Shown in pieces: positions 1 through 11,471 of a stretch of DNA of 64,000 bases. The notes under the pieces were generated by a model. It worked only from the letters and a program-made list of their open reading frames with translations, ran no database searches and was not told where the DNA came from. Positions within the stretch are counted from its first letter, which is position 1; every line of letters starts with the position of its first letter. The DNA is taken from NCBI RefSeq assembly GCF_036850765.1, contig NC_089491.1:183313520-183377519 (forward strand), read 5' to 3'. The position numbers and the translations under genes were made by a program. The stretch is from Saccopteryx bilineata (taxonomy: Eukaryota > Chordata > Mammalia > Chiroptera > Emballonuridae).

Positions 1-1111
1 CAGTTTCCAATTTAGTAGTTAATCATGTTACATTAAGAATGCTCAATATCATTAGAATAGTGACTTACTGCGTCAGTGTGATATTACAGCAACAGCTATG
101 AAATAAGAATCAGGTTATTTGAATGATATTTCTCACTCTACTTTTTACTAGATTTATAACCTTGGTAAGTCACAATCCCTCTAAGTATTAAATTGCTCAT
201 CCAAAATAGGGCCATTGAGTTCTAAGATCATTTGATTCTGACTCTACAAATTTATCTTTCCACAGATTCTTTTTCTTCCCCATGCGTTCTTTCAATGATC
301 AGGCATTCGTTTAGCTTGTTCCCTTGAGCCTCTTTCACATATACCAGCCATTTTAAATACTGTTTAAAAATATTTACGTCTCATACTCAAATAGTTCATC
401 TTTAATTTTCTTTGTCCTTTCAAAGATTGTCTTTCACTATTTGAATGAGAATTCTTCTCCTGGATATGCATTATAGACTCACTAGGGCTTAACTAGATAT
501 CAGGATAAGAAATCCAAAGCCCGGACTCTAAACAGAAACACATTTATTACAATTTAAAATATAAAGGAGATTCTCCAATTTTTCTAGATGTTTTCCTCTT
601 AAATTTAGTTATATTTAATCATTCTTAGTTTAAAATCTATCTTCATATTGTCACAGTCTATTTATTCAAGACTCCTTTGGTTCTCATGTTATATTCTTCT
701 TACTTGTCAAAATATGAGTCAAATGGAGTTAGTTTTATAAACACTTTATAAGAACCGTCAGTATTTTTAAGGAAGTCATGCTTTCAATCCCTTGGGTCCT
801 CAGGATGATCCCTAGGCATGCTGTGCTCACAGAAAAGACATGGGTCCAGGAAGAAAAGACCAGTCAAGCTCATTTGTGGTAGAATATGGGTGGGTATTCA
901 CCACTACAAAAAGAATAATCACCTGTTTTCATTTAAACATATGTTGTGGTCTGGTTCCCTAAAAATCAAGATTTCTCAGGGACCAATTAACTGAATAAAG
1001 TCATCTATGGTGCTTTCCAACACTGTAGATTCACACTTCTGACCTCCTGATTTCCCGATTTGGAAGGTACTCAAGAATGTATACCATTTTTACATATTCC
1101 CTTATGTGCCT
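1..1111. other. Upstream flank, nothing recognised
   Basis: AT-rich single-copy-looking sequence upstream of USP15. I see no long open frame, no conserved exon and no clear repeat boundary. Very old repeats too decayed to recognise by eye may be present. Confidence 0.5.
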
Positions 1112-1320
1112 TTTTATTTTAAAATTTTATTTAGAAAATTAACTTTAACAGGGTGGTTTTGATCAATAAGACTACACAGGTTTCATGTAAATGTTTCTAT
1201 CGCATTTGAACTATTGATTACATTGTATACCTATCACCCAAAATCAAATCATTTTCTGTCACCTTATATTTGTCCCTCTTTACACCCTTCCCCACGATTA
1301 TTATATAACTAAAGTTTGAG
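1112..1320 (-). repeat. L1 3'-end fragment, antisense
   Basis: The stretch reads as the reverse complement of an old L1 3' UTR. It carries the typical 'tatcacccaaaatcaaatc' and 'gtcaccttatatttgtccct' blocks, which recur at 18.1-18.3 kb. It is a diverged, 5'-truncated fossil without a visible target-site duplication. The following bases to about 2.05 kb show nothing recognisable. Confidence 0.7.
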
Positions 1321-2049
1321 GATGGCAGCAGTCTACCAAAAAGAAAAAAATGCTTTTCATCTTTTTCAAGGTGTTTTCAAAATGAAAGCAAACTTTAATA
1401 TTTTCTAGTGTGGTGATCCTTAAATACAGTAATAAAAACTGTGATTCTTAAAAATATAAAGTAAACAGGTCTGGATAGAGTATGCAAATTATTACACATT
1501 TAATTGTCATAAATATGTGTAGACACTTTATACAAGTATTTGATTCCTTCTGCTTAAACATTGCCTCTAATTATAAAAATCTACATGCTATAGTATATGT
1601 CTTATACTTCTATTTAAACATTTGTAGCTTAATAAATCTTAAATTAGGTGTTTTTATATAGCCAGTATATCTCTTTTTAACAGAAATATTGAGTACTTTT
1701 ACTAAAAATATGTATCACCAATTGGATACACAGTTCTAAGTTTTTTTTGTGTGTTTTAACTAAAATACAATTTATCGACTAAAAAAGGGAGCCTAAAAGA
1801 CATCAAATAGAAATTATTAAATATGTAATCAATACACTAATACAAGCCAGCATTTTTATTGAAGAAATTATAATTTTTAGGGAAAAAATCCTGGATGAAG
1901 TGATGCCAGTTACAGTATGTGAGAGCTACATGAGAGTTTATTCATTTAATTTACTGAGATTAAGAAATCCTAGAGAGCTGGGTTTAGAAATTGCTCTATT
2001 AAGAACTGACACTAGCTATTGTATGTTGAGCCCTAGTATGACATTCAGT

Positions 2050-2172
2050 GTTTCATTCTCTTTTGACTGAATCCTATAAAATAAGTCTATTATTTCCATT
2101 TTAAAGATGAAGAAACTAAAGTTTCCAGTATCAGAACTAGCAAGCAGCAGAATGAGGCTTTCAAATATAGGT
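2050..2172 (-). repeat. MIR SINE relic
   Basis: Contains the antisense MIR core pattern (a 'ttttaaagatgaagaaact' block followed by a 'ctagcaagcagcagaatgag' block). It is a strongly diverged ancient mammalian SINE; the ends are approximate. Confidence 0.55.
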
Positions 2173-2352
2173 CACTAAAAATTTCACAAATCCATAATTG
2201 TCATAGTTCCAAAGGGCCTAAAAAGAAGTATACTGGCTAGCAACAAAAAGCAATGGTAAGTATTTTTATAAAATCACTAGACTCGTTTTATCTTCATTGC
2301 TGATATCTTCTAACAGTACTTTAATAGAGTTTGGAGTGCCCTATTGCTTAGT

Positions 2353-2773
2353 CAGTGGTAGTTAACCTGGAGGGTGGTAGTGGAGCAACCAAAGTATAAA
2401 TAAAAAGATAGATTTAGGCCCTGGCCTGTTGGCTCAGTGGTAGAGCGTCGGCCTGGCATGTGGAAGTCCCGGGTTTGATTCCTGGCCAGGGCACACAGGA
2501 GAGGCGTCCATCTGCTTCTCCACCCCTCCCTCTCTCCTTCCTCTCTCTCTCTTCTCCTCCCGCAGCCGAGGCTCCATTGGAGCAAAAGATGGCCCGGGCG
2601 CTGGGGATGGCTCCTTGGCCTCTGCCCCAGGCGCAAGAGTGGCTCTGGTCATGACAGAGTGAGGCCCCGGATGGGCAGAGCATCGCCCCCTGGTAGGCGT
2701 GCCGGGTGGATCCCGGTCAGGCGTATGCGGGAGTCTGTCTGATTGCCTCCCTGTTTCCAGCTTCGGAAAAATA

Positions 2774-2809
<36 letters not shown>

Positions 2810-3065
2810 TAGATTTAACTATAGTAAGTTGTTTTATAAAGATTTATTCTGCCAAACAGCGTAAATCTGACATAAAGTACTTGGTAAGTAATTATTACTA
2901 TATGCTTTAACTTGCTGTAACTCAGCTTTATAAATTTTATAAAGTTAAGTTACTTCCCTACTTTATAAATCACCATTACTGTGGAACTGGTGGGTGGTTA
3001 GAAAATTTTACTACTAACAGAGATACAAAAGTGGGTGGCAGGTATAAAAAGGTTGACTACCCCTG
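2353..3065 (+). mobile_element. Non-autonomous hAT DNA transposon, split by a SINE
   Basis: The element starts 'cagtggtagttaacct' and ends 'aggttgactacccctg', imperfect terminal inverted repeats of hAT type. It is flanked by gcttagt (2346-2352) and gcttagat (3066-3073), an 8-bp target duplication that has lost one base on the left. There is no transposase frame. A SINE at 2417-2802 lies inside it, so the hAT copy is the older insertion. Without the SINE and its duplicated target the element is about 310 bp. The exact subfamily was not determined. Confidence 0.8.
2417..2802 (+). mobile_element. Bat tRNA-derived SINE, family A
   Basis: Starts with a tRNA-like head carrying an A box ('tggctcagtggtagagc') and a B box ('gggtttgattcc'). 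It continues with the pyrimidine-rich and GC-rich body and ends in a pure A run of about 35. A 15-bp duplication aaaaagatagattta flanks it (2402-2416 and 2803-2817). The long A tail and perfect duplication suggest a recent L1-driven insertion into the hAT element around it. Confidence 0.92.
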
Positions 3066-3073
3066 GCTTAGAT

Positions 3074-4190
3074 ATACCCAGAAGACAACATCATGAGAAA
3101 TGTCTCATTTAATGTTTACATCACTCCCAGAAAAGAGAGGTAGCCTTTAAGACCTGCTATTATATTGTTCTAAAACTCTTTGTAAGCACTTGAAATCCTT
3201 TTGCTGTTTAAGCCAAAATGAAGAGAAGGATTGTCCAAAAAGAAAATCTAAATAATTCAGTCCTCTCTTGGGAGAAAACAACATTAATCTCTTTGGAATC
3301 TATATAATTGTAGAATTACTGGATCTTTACACAACTTCCTACTTAACTGTGATGTGTAGATTTCCAAGATCTGTGAACATAAAAAAAAACATATTTAAAC
3401 TCTTGCACAAAACTATATAAGTAAAAATGACCAAATATATAAAGTTAAGATCAATATTTTTAACTTGTCCTTTAAAACCAAAGATCAGCATGTTTAAAAT
3501 GACTTAGCTTCCTAACGTCCCTCCATTACTATGAAGCTTGGGAAAGGACCCAGAGGCCGCTTAATATTTTTACTTTTGTCGTGAAGTGGTTCTTTACCAA
3601 TCTTTAAATCTGTCAAAAAATATTTAAATAAATACAGTATGCATATTTTCCCTACTATCAACATTGATTTGATCTATACCATCTCTTGGTTGGACAGGAT
3701 ATCCAAACTCTTACTTAGAAACATTTCCCACCATACAAATATATTTTATTTTCAAATATCTAGAACCCACAAATACATTTTATTTTCAAATATCTAGGAC
3801 CCACAAATATACTGTCTATTAAGGATTTTTTTTGCTACAATTCCAAACATATAAGACTATTACTGACTGATTTAATTCAGTTTAGCATTACAATCATTTA
3901 GTGAGTATCTACTATAGATCTTCAGAGTAGAGTCAGTTTTCATAGCGTTTTGCATGTGCCTCTGAAATGGAGAATATAAAGCAGTACATCAGATGAATCA
4001 ATTTGCAGAATTCATGTGCATGTTAAAATGAAACTTTCCAGGGCCTTTAGGGTAAAGATATATTTCATTTCTTATAATTTTATGATTTAAATAAATTTAG
4101 TAGAAACAGTTCATTGGAGTCCCCATAACTCCTTACCGTCTTGTAAAAAATTTGGTTCACTCATTTACGTTAGCTATATCTGACCCTTGC
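3074..4190. other. Flank, no gene seen; contains a 34-bp tandem duplication
   Basis: No recognisable gene or clear transposon. The only structure seen is the short tandem duplication at 3735-3811, listed separately. Confidence 0.5.
3735..3811. repeat. 34-bp tandem repeat, about 2.2 copies
   Basis: Two adjacent 34-bp units (3735-3768 and 3769-3802) differ at only two positions, and a partial third unit 'acaaatata' follows. Each unit is AT-rich and contains 'ttttattttcaaatatctag'. Confidence 0.85.
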
Positions 4191-4194
4191 AGGC

Positions 4195-4352
4195 ATTTAA
4201 GTTTCAGCCTTGGAAGAGTCTAATCACCTTATTTATAATGAGAAAACTAATGCTCACAGAGATTAAATAACTTGGCCAACGTTACCCAGCTAGTTAGTGG
4301 CACTGTGCCAGAGTCAAAATTCAAGTATACAGGCCCTTTATACAAGACACTG
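4195..4352 (-). repeat. MIR SINE relic
   Basis: Clear antisense MIR core: 'gagaaaactaatgctcacag', then 'taaataacttggccaa', then 'cccagctagttagtggca'. Ends are approximate. From here to 5595 no other feature was recognised. Confidence 0.75.
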
Positions 4353-5595
4353 TATTCATTTCACAATTTTTCAGGATCAAACATTTGTCTGAAATAGGAG
4401 CCTCTGTTTTTTTTTTGTTTTGTTTTGAAGTTTTAAAAACTGCATCGTGGCACTTACTAGTTTTATTCACACCTCAAGTCTCAAAATATCATTAACACAG
4501 TACTTTATTTTATACATGCTGTTTTGGTGTTTGCACTACTCCACCACCTTTCCACAGGCTTTTGTTATTCAGAGAGCTTCTAAAGGGAGAACTAGTTATA
4601 GAATGACAAAAGAGAAAAGAATGAAGGATTTATAGTGGTCAATAAAATTTGGGGGTGAGGGAGGTATTATAGGAAATAACTGTAGAGGAAATTTAAGGTA
4701 GAAAGAAAAAGTGAAATTGGTTTCTGAAGAACAAAGTTAGGAAGACTTGAGAAACGGCCACCAATCATTGCTCTTTCAGGGAATGTGCTGATTCGGGCAG
4801 ATTCTTCCTTAGGGTCATATAACCAGCACCAAACAAAATTGTGAAGTAGGTGAAGCTTTTCTTGGAAATCTTTGCACTTTCTTCCATTCAGCTTTATGAA
4901 AAAATTCAGTGCTATTTCTTCTTTTTCTCATCCATTCCAGGCTGTCAAGTGGCTCTCATTTGACACCTTAGTTTTAAGCTTTACTCTCTCCTGGAGTGTT
5001 CACACTGAAGCATTATCTCTTATTTGTTGAGTACAAGAACCTCTATGAGAGGAATCACTTAAACACCAGTGAGCAGAGAGGGGAATTATCAAGGAATCCT
5101 TCCTAGAACACCTCTAATTTCAAAATCTACACTGCCTTATGTAAGGTGCACTTGGGTTTATATCAAGCTGATTTCTAAGGTACTAGCATACTCCTTTTCT
5201 CTTCTCAAAGCTGTAGGTTAAGTTTTTAACAGTCAAGAAAGGTATGGTGGGGGGGCATCTATGACTGTGAAGGTAATGACAATCACCAAGCAAACAGTAC
5301 ATTCTTATAAACTAAGGCAAGCATCAATGAAGACACTCATTCCAAATAAGCAGATGTAACGCCAGCTTATATTCAATTATCTGTGTGAGTCAAAGGAAAG
5401 TAACATTTCTCATCAATTATCTACTTATTCAGTAAAAGATGTGGACCTTAACCAATTTAGTATTTATGAACAATGTTATTTCTCTTCATAACTGACAGTA
5501 GAAACATAAGTGAACTAAGCAGAATTTCCAAAAATTTGTAAACTGAGATCACTTCCTATAATCAAGATCATAAAGGTCAGTAGAAAAATAAAAAG
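4353..5595. other. Flank, nothing recognised
   Basis: AT-rich sequence with no convincing coding potential. The only open frames are short and show no recognisable protein family. Confidence 0.45.
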
Positions 5596-5603
5596 GTCTA
5601 GAC

Positions 5604-5702
5604 CAGCGGTTCTCAACCTGTGGGTCGCGACCCTTAGGTGACCCCTGTGTTTTGGTCATTCAACCCCCGCTGGGGTCGAGACCCACAGGTTGAGAACTGC
5701 TG
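5604..5702 (+). mobile_element. SPIN-like hAT MITE, short copy
   Basis: A 99-bp palindromic element starting 'cagcggttctcaacctgtgg' and ending with its near-perfect inverse, '...acccacaggttgagaactgctg'. A perfect 8-bp duplication, gtctagac, flanks it (5596-5603 and 5703-5710). The ends match the SPIN ('Space Invader') hAT family as I remember it, and the target fits the nTCTAGAn preference of these hATs. It has no coding capacity. Confidence 0.88.
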
Positions 5703-5710
5703 GTCTAGAC

Positions 5711-5868
5711 TGTGGAGCTAGACTGCTGGGTTTGCCACTTGCCTCAATTCTTAATCTACCGAATGGGAATAATAATAATAATACCTTATATGATTGCTCT
5801 GAGGATTAAATATATTCTTTAAAGTGATTAGAATTAGACTTGGTACTTTGTATATGCTTGTTAAATAA
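5711..5868 (+). repeat. MIR SINE relic
   Basis: Sense MIR pattern: 'tgccacttgcctcaattctt', then an 'aatgggaataataataataa' block, then 'tgaggattaaatatattctt' and a 'ttgttaaata' tail. The SPIN-like element adjoins its left end and a family A SINE its right end. Confidence 0.75.
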
Positions 5869-5883
5869 AATACTGTAACTATT

Positions 5884-6257
5884 GGCCCTGGCCAGTTAGC
5901 TCAGTGGTAGATCGTCGGCCTGGCATGCGGAAGTCCCAGATTGTTTCCCGGCCAGGGCACACAGGAGAAGCGCCCATCTGCTTCTCCACCCCTCACCCTC
6001 TCCTTCCTCTCTGTCTCTCTCTTCCCCTCCCGCAGCCAAGGCTCCATTGGAGCAAAGTTTGCCCGGGCGCTGAGGATGGCTCTGTGGCCTCTGCCTCAGG
6101 CGCTAGAATGGCTCTGGTTGCGGCTGAGCGACGCCCCAGATGGGCAGAGCATCCCCCCCTGGTGGGCATGCCGGGTGGATCCCGCTTGGGCGCATGTGGG
6201 AGTCTGACTGCCTCCCCGTTTCCAACTTCAGAAAAATACAAAATAAATAAATAAATA
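5884..6257 (+). mobile_element. Bat tRNA-derived SINE, family A
   Basis: Full-length copy with A and B boxes, the GC-rich body and an (aaat)n tail. The 15-bp duplication aatactgtaactatt flanks it (5869-5883 and 6258-6272). Several open frames run through it in both directions, but they are SINE sequence and not genes. Confidence 0.92.
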
Positions 6258-6272
6258 AATACTGTAACTATT

Positions 6273-7560
6273 TTTTTCCTAACTCTGAAAGCAACTTGAT
6301 TATGTCTACAAAATGACCTCATGAATTTGATGTATAAGTCAAATTGACATCAAACTTGCATATCTATATCGTTAACTCAGTGCCTTGCACGTGATACAAA
6401 TGAATTTACTTTTTTGCATGGATACAGTCCTCAACATTTCAAACATGCATTTTCTTTTAAAGGAAACTGGACAGCAGAATGTATATGAGACACCCCCATC
6501 TCAATTTATTATGTTTATAAAATGATAGCACGGTTTTACCTTCAAATTCCACAATTATTTTTCAACTTATTTATTTCAATTTATATATTATATAGTTCTC
6601 CCTGTCCCAGGAAACAATATTAGTTGGCTATTATGTCCCAGGCAATAAACACATATTGTTTCATTTAATCTTCTTAAAAACCCTTGAAGGTATTACTATC
6701 CCCACTTTTACAAGAAAATAAAAGTTAAGTACTTGGCAGCCAGAGGCTGAGTTGAGGTTTGAACTCATGTTCATGACTCCCAATATTCTTTTCATTTCAT
6801 GTTGCCTCTTTTTGAGAATTTACTTGCCTTTTAGAAGTTGGCTGGAAAAGAGGCAAGGGGAATGTGACCTTTTGATGGTAGTCATAGTTAAAGAAAGTCT
6901 AACCTGTCAAAAGAAGAGTCAAATAAGAAACAGCAGTAACTGGAAGCTGTTTTCAGACTCTCAATCAAGGATGACTGTCATGTGCAAAATGGTGTTATGA
7001 ATAGTCATAATGCTGATATAAAAAAAAAAAAAACCATGCCAATATATAATGTTAATTTGAAACATTTCAGTACTTCTTACCAGCATAATTACACCCAACT
7101 TTACTGCATTCCAACCGAATGAGTTAGTATAGACATTAAAAATAGGAAAACAAGAGAAATCATAATGGAATTCTTATCCATCTTTTAGACTTTTCACAAC
7201 ATATATATATATATAATCTTAAAGTAAAATCTCTGTATATCTTCATGTTTGAAAATACAGTTTTGCTACAATTTATTTATTAAGCAAGTATTTAGGTGAT
7301 TTTGATGCACTATATTTTAGTTCACGCTTTCACAAGAAATAGTGAGTGCACTATAGTTGAGAAATAGCAAGTGGGCGTGTAACGAGTTAAAAAGCTTGCC
7401 TCTCTACTTTGTGCCTTGCCCTTGGGTCTTTAAAGAGGCTCCATTTACCCATTTAAAACACAAGTGATTTCAAAGTAGTTATTCTCTTTTCAGGTGTACA
7501 CACCATAGCAAGATGTAGCAAATAAAATGTTACTAAGGACATCCAGGTAAGAGGTTTTGT
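6273..7560. other. Proximal upstream flank of USP15
   Basis: Mostly unrecognised AT-rich sequence. An antisense MIR relic lies at about 6640-6785 ('tatccccacttttacaagaa', then 'gaggtttgaactcatg'). A short (AT)n run is at about 7201-7215. No gene was seen. Confidence 0.5.
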
Positions 7561-7890
7561 TGCAGGTTTTAGCGCCCGGCATTAGTCGGTGCATATTTCA
7601 GACCGTGTTCGCCAAGGAACTGGAACCTGTTTTTCATTGCAGCTTAGCTGGGTGTGCCTGGGAGGGCGGCACAGAGAGCCTAGAAAAGCTCTCCACCTAC
7701 AGCAGGAATAGGAGCGCAGGAAGGGGCCCAGGAAGGGCCTTGCAGCCAAGCGTTCGGGTTCGGATTGTTCTTTGTTTGGGACAAACTGAGCTTGGGTTCT
7801 GTGACTGGCAACATAAAGACTCATCAGGGAGCTGTTAAAATTCCTCCCATATCTCAGCAGTCCTCACGCGCCCCACCCCAACGTACCCTT

Positions 7891-7924
7891 CCTTATTTGC
7901 GCATTAGTGAATGCGCAAATAAGG
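7891..7924. promoter_or_regulatory. Perfect 15-bp-arm palindrome in promoter
   Basis: ccttatttgcgcatt (7891-7905) and its exact reverse complement aatgcgcaaataagg (7910-7924) are separated by only four bases, agtg. Each arm contains TTTGCGCA, which resembles C/EBP and octamer sites. It lies about 360 bp upstream of the USP15 start codon. Function is unknown. Confidence 0.85.
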
Positions 7925-8284
7925 GTTTTCAGGCGTCTGTTGGGGCAGATGGAGGAGAATGCAAAAGTCGAGGATGGACGGGGCAGCAGCACGGCTCAAG
8001 CGAGAGAAGACCAAATCCCTACCCAGGAGACTTAAAACCAAGTTGGTCCCCGGAGGGAAGAGGCCAAGGAGAGATGCTAGGCAAGCAGGAGACGCGGCAG
8101 CGATGAAGGGCAGCAGACCACCGCAGTACACGCACTCAGCCCCCCGGTCCAACCCTTGTACCATGGCGCCCCCCACCCTCACGTTTCTTTTGGTTTCGAC
8201 CTGCCGACTGGGCGGGGCCACGAGACGCCATTCCCACAATGCTCTGGGGCGTGCCGCCGCCGTCGCTGCCGCTAGTGAGAGAAG

Positions 8285-8373
8285 ATGGCGGAAGGCGGAG
8301 CGGCGGATCTGGACATCCAGCGGTCTGACATCGCGACGCTGCTCAAAACCTCGCTCCGGAAAGGGGACACTTG
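8285..8373 (+). CDS. USP15: USP15 coding exon 1
   Basis: Encodes the first 29 codons and two bases of codon 30 of ubiquitin carboxyl-terminal hydrolase 15, a cysteine deubiquitinase that trims ubiquitin chains from many cytosolic and nuclear substrates. The protein starts MAEGGAADLD, followed by a segment ending LLKTSLRKGDTW, which I recognise as the USP15 N terminus leading into the DUSP domain. The start is secure: an in-frame TGA lies at 8276-8278, and the ATG has A at -3 and G at +4. The donor is tg|gtgag, a phase 2 intron. Residue 11 is Ile, where I remember Thr in human. The exon lies in a CpG island. Confidence 0.96.
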
Positions 8374-11140
8374 GTGAGGGAAAGGGGCTGAGGTGGCCGC
8401 GGCTGCCCGAGGGTGGTGGAAAACTGGGTGGGAATGGCGGGCTTGTAGCTTTGGCTAGTGACAGGTGCGGGCAGGTCCAGCGGCGACTGCCCTGGGCAGG
8501 AGGATTTTGGCAGCTCCTGAAATGTTGGGGCAGACATTGGACCCGAGATGGGGTTCAGGGTTCGTGGCTAGTTCGGACAGGCTGCGAGGCTGGAGGTGCG
8601 CGGCGGCGTCTCGTGCAGTTCTCTCCGTCCTCCTTCCTCCCGCGGTGCCGCTCCCACCTCAGGCCTTCCCGAACCAGGGGTTCCAGTCGTTGGGGCGTGA
8701 GTCGCGGTGTTTGACAGGTCCTGGTCCCGCGGCTTCTCCCACCTCACCCGCTCTACTTCACCAGTCGTTTCCTTCCCCGGCATGGTCGGCACCCCGACTT
8801 CCCTGTTGTTCGTGATTCTTGTATTCTTCCGAGAGGTAGGCTTCGGGATGTTCGCGGTTCTCACTGCACAGGTGGCATGTGTCAGGGCGCCGCTCGAAGA
8901 AGGAAACCTTAGTTTCCAGTCCCTCGTCTGGAGGGAGAGGAAGCTGTAGGGAACCGTAGGCTCCGGAGAGATACCACGTGGTCTTATGCTTTAGGAAACC
9001 GGCAGCGTTTCTTAAAAGTGTAGCCTTTCCCTCCCTTTTGAAGCCGTAACAAGGCCTGCCCAAAGTAGATAAATCCACTTGAGGCTGAAGTCACTTGCTA
9101 ATATACACACTTGTAAAATACCGAAGGATATTCTTAAAATGCTGGAGGAAGTACAGTGTGTGGAGAGTTTAATACTTGATGGCCATATCAAGTAGTATCC
9201 AGAATAACTTAACTATGTGAATTTGTAACATAAGCAGAAAGTGGTATGTTTGTTAGGAAGGACAGTATGCCTCTTTATTATAATAAAAAATGTTTTCATT
9301 TTCCATTATCACCATAACAGTGGTATGTAATTTCCAGGGTATTTTTCCTCTCGTGTCCCCCAATATTGCTTAGTGAAAGGAGCATAAGATTTAGACCAGA
9401 ATTAAATCGTCGTTAGACCACCTAACTTGCGGTATCACTTTGAGCGAAGTTCATTTAAATCATTGTACTTCAGTATTTTCATCTATGAATATGGACAATA
9501 ATTTCATTATATGGTTTTACCTTGGTTCAATGAAATATTCTAAAAGATAATTTTCCTATTTATGAAATAACATTACATTTTAGCTACTTTCTTATTACTG
9601 CCACTTCTGCTAAAATGTTTTGCTGTTAGGATCATTTTCAAGTAAACTATTAGATGGCAGACTTGGGACTTGAATTTAAGTACTTTGATCTAAGGCTTTG
9701 GTAACTTGTTTCTACTTTGTTAGGCTCCATAGTATATTTTTAAAATAAAAATCTCTTAAAGGTGTAAAATACAGTTATTGCATTGCAGCAAAAGTATAAT
9801 TTAAAAATTGTTATTTATATTGGAGTGTTCCTCTTATTTATATTGAGGTGTGGGGAAATTGGGCATTTCCTAGGACACTAATGCAACACCTTGACCTATG
9901 GATTATTAAAGATCAAATCAGGCCTTGCTTCCTATTGTTTGTTAAACATTCTTAATTCACATAGCCTATCACCGCCTCATGAAAAGGTAAATGTGGATTT
10001 CCATAAAATATAAATCTGTATATGGAAATTGTTTATGTGGATATTCTCTTTAATGTTGTATGTTCTTGTTATACTAAATAATAGTTGGTATTGTTGACAC
10101 TACAGGAAGATAGGAGCAATATGTGTATTGTGGGCATTAAAACTTTTTAACAAAATTTTTATTCTTGCTTTGATTTCCTCACATATTTTAAAGGAAAAAA
10201 AAATTGCAGGAGCAAGATGGTAGTGAGGACTTGCTGAGACCAGTTTGGTTTATATGTGAGCCAGTTTACTTGCAATTAGCAGGTAAAACATCAAAAAAGG
10301 AACTAGTGTAGAACAGAAGTTTGATTCAGAGCTGTAAGGTGGATAATTTGGTAAGTACAAAGTAGATAATTATTCACAAATACAGAATTGGTAAAGATAT
10401 TTAATAATTTAGTTGTTAACTTGGGCTCATGTTTTTGGAACTCATTAAAATTAGTTTTTAACTTATTAAAAAGTTACTCCTTTTCTAACCTTTTTTTTTA
10501 ATCTTTGGATTAGTCATTTATGGGTTTTTAGGCAAATCCTATGATATTTTTTGCTGAAATGGGCTATATGCAAATGGAACATTGTCTGGATGTAGGTATA
10601 TAACCATTTTGCAAAGACTCTCTGGACTATTAAGAAAAAGTAGGTTTACCATAAGTTTATTCTTGAAACTTTAATACTAATGTTTGATGTAGTCACTTGT
10701 ATTAAAGTGAATAAATTTCACTAATTAGGCTGTGAGCATTTTACAGATAAGGCCTGTCTGGTAATTAATGCTTGGGGGAAGGGTAAAGATTTGATTCTGC
10801 ATGGATATTAGAGTTTCTGTTTATTTGTAAATAGTCAATGATTTTTATCTTCCAACTGACTTTCTAGAGATGAAGATATGTTACCTAGGTCTGAGGTGAG
10901 GAGGAACAAATTTTATAATAATGCTTGGTACTAGACTTTATAGAGACAAAAAAGTAAAAATTGATATTTCTTAAAAAGATGAGGTATGAAAGTAACATTG
11001 ATTTGCACTAAGAGGAGTAGTTTTATAATGCAGTTTCTTGATCTGTGTTTCAGCTTGAAGGTGTGATTCAGAGAACCATGAACAAGATTGTTAGAATCTA
11101 TAGAAAAAGGATAAAGGAACTAGAATTTTGTAGCATAGGA

Positions 11141-11471
11141 CAGGGGTCCCCAAACTTTTTACACAGGGGGCCAGTTCACTGTCCCTCAGACCATTGGAGG
11201 GCCGGACTATAAAAAAAACTATGAACAAATCCCTATGCACACTGCACATATCTTATTTTAAAGTAAAAAAACAAAACGGGAACAAATATAACATTTAAAA
11301 TAAAGAACAAGTAAATTTAAATCAACAAACTGACCAGTATTTCAATGGGAACTATGCTCCTCTCACTGACCACCAATGAAAGAGGTGCCCCTTCCGGAAG
11401 TGCGGTGGGGGCCGGATAAAGGGCCTCAGGGGGCCGCATGTGGCCCGCGGGCAGTAGTTTGGGGACCCCTG
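11141..11471 (+). mobile_element. Non-autonomous hAT element, 331 bp
   Basis: Terminal inverted repeats 'caggggtccccaaact' and 'agtttggggacccctg' are perfect over about 15 bp. The perfect 8-bp duplication gcatagga flanks them (11133-11140 and 11472-11479). The interior has no open frame. GC-rich subterminal blocks ('gggggccagttcactgtccc' on the left, 'gggggccgcatgtggcccgc' on the right) flank an AT-rich centre, as in internally deleted hATs. Its condition suggests a fairly young copy. Confidence 0.92.

Larger units (their letters stand above)
7860..8900 (+). promoter_or_regulatory. USP15: CpG-island promoter of USP15
   Basis: GC content and CpG density rise sharply here compared with the AT-rich surroundings, and coding exon 1 sits in the middle. 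Visible elements include a GC box (gggcgggg, 8210-8217), a ZNF143-like 'ttcccacaatgctctgggg' at 8231-8249, and a YY1-like 'gaagatggcgg' overlapping the start codon, followed by an ETS-like 'cggaag'. There is no TATA box near the start, which fits a broad housekeeping promoter. The transcription start site cannot be fixed from sequence alone. Motif assignments are by eye. Confidence 0.85.

Noticed and set aside
7959..8714. 251-codon open frame through the CpG island
   Set aside because: It runs through 5' UTR, exon 1 in the wrong frame and intron 1. Long frames are expected by chance in GC-rich DNA, and the true USP15 frame is different.
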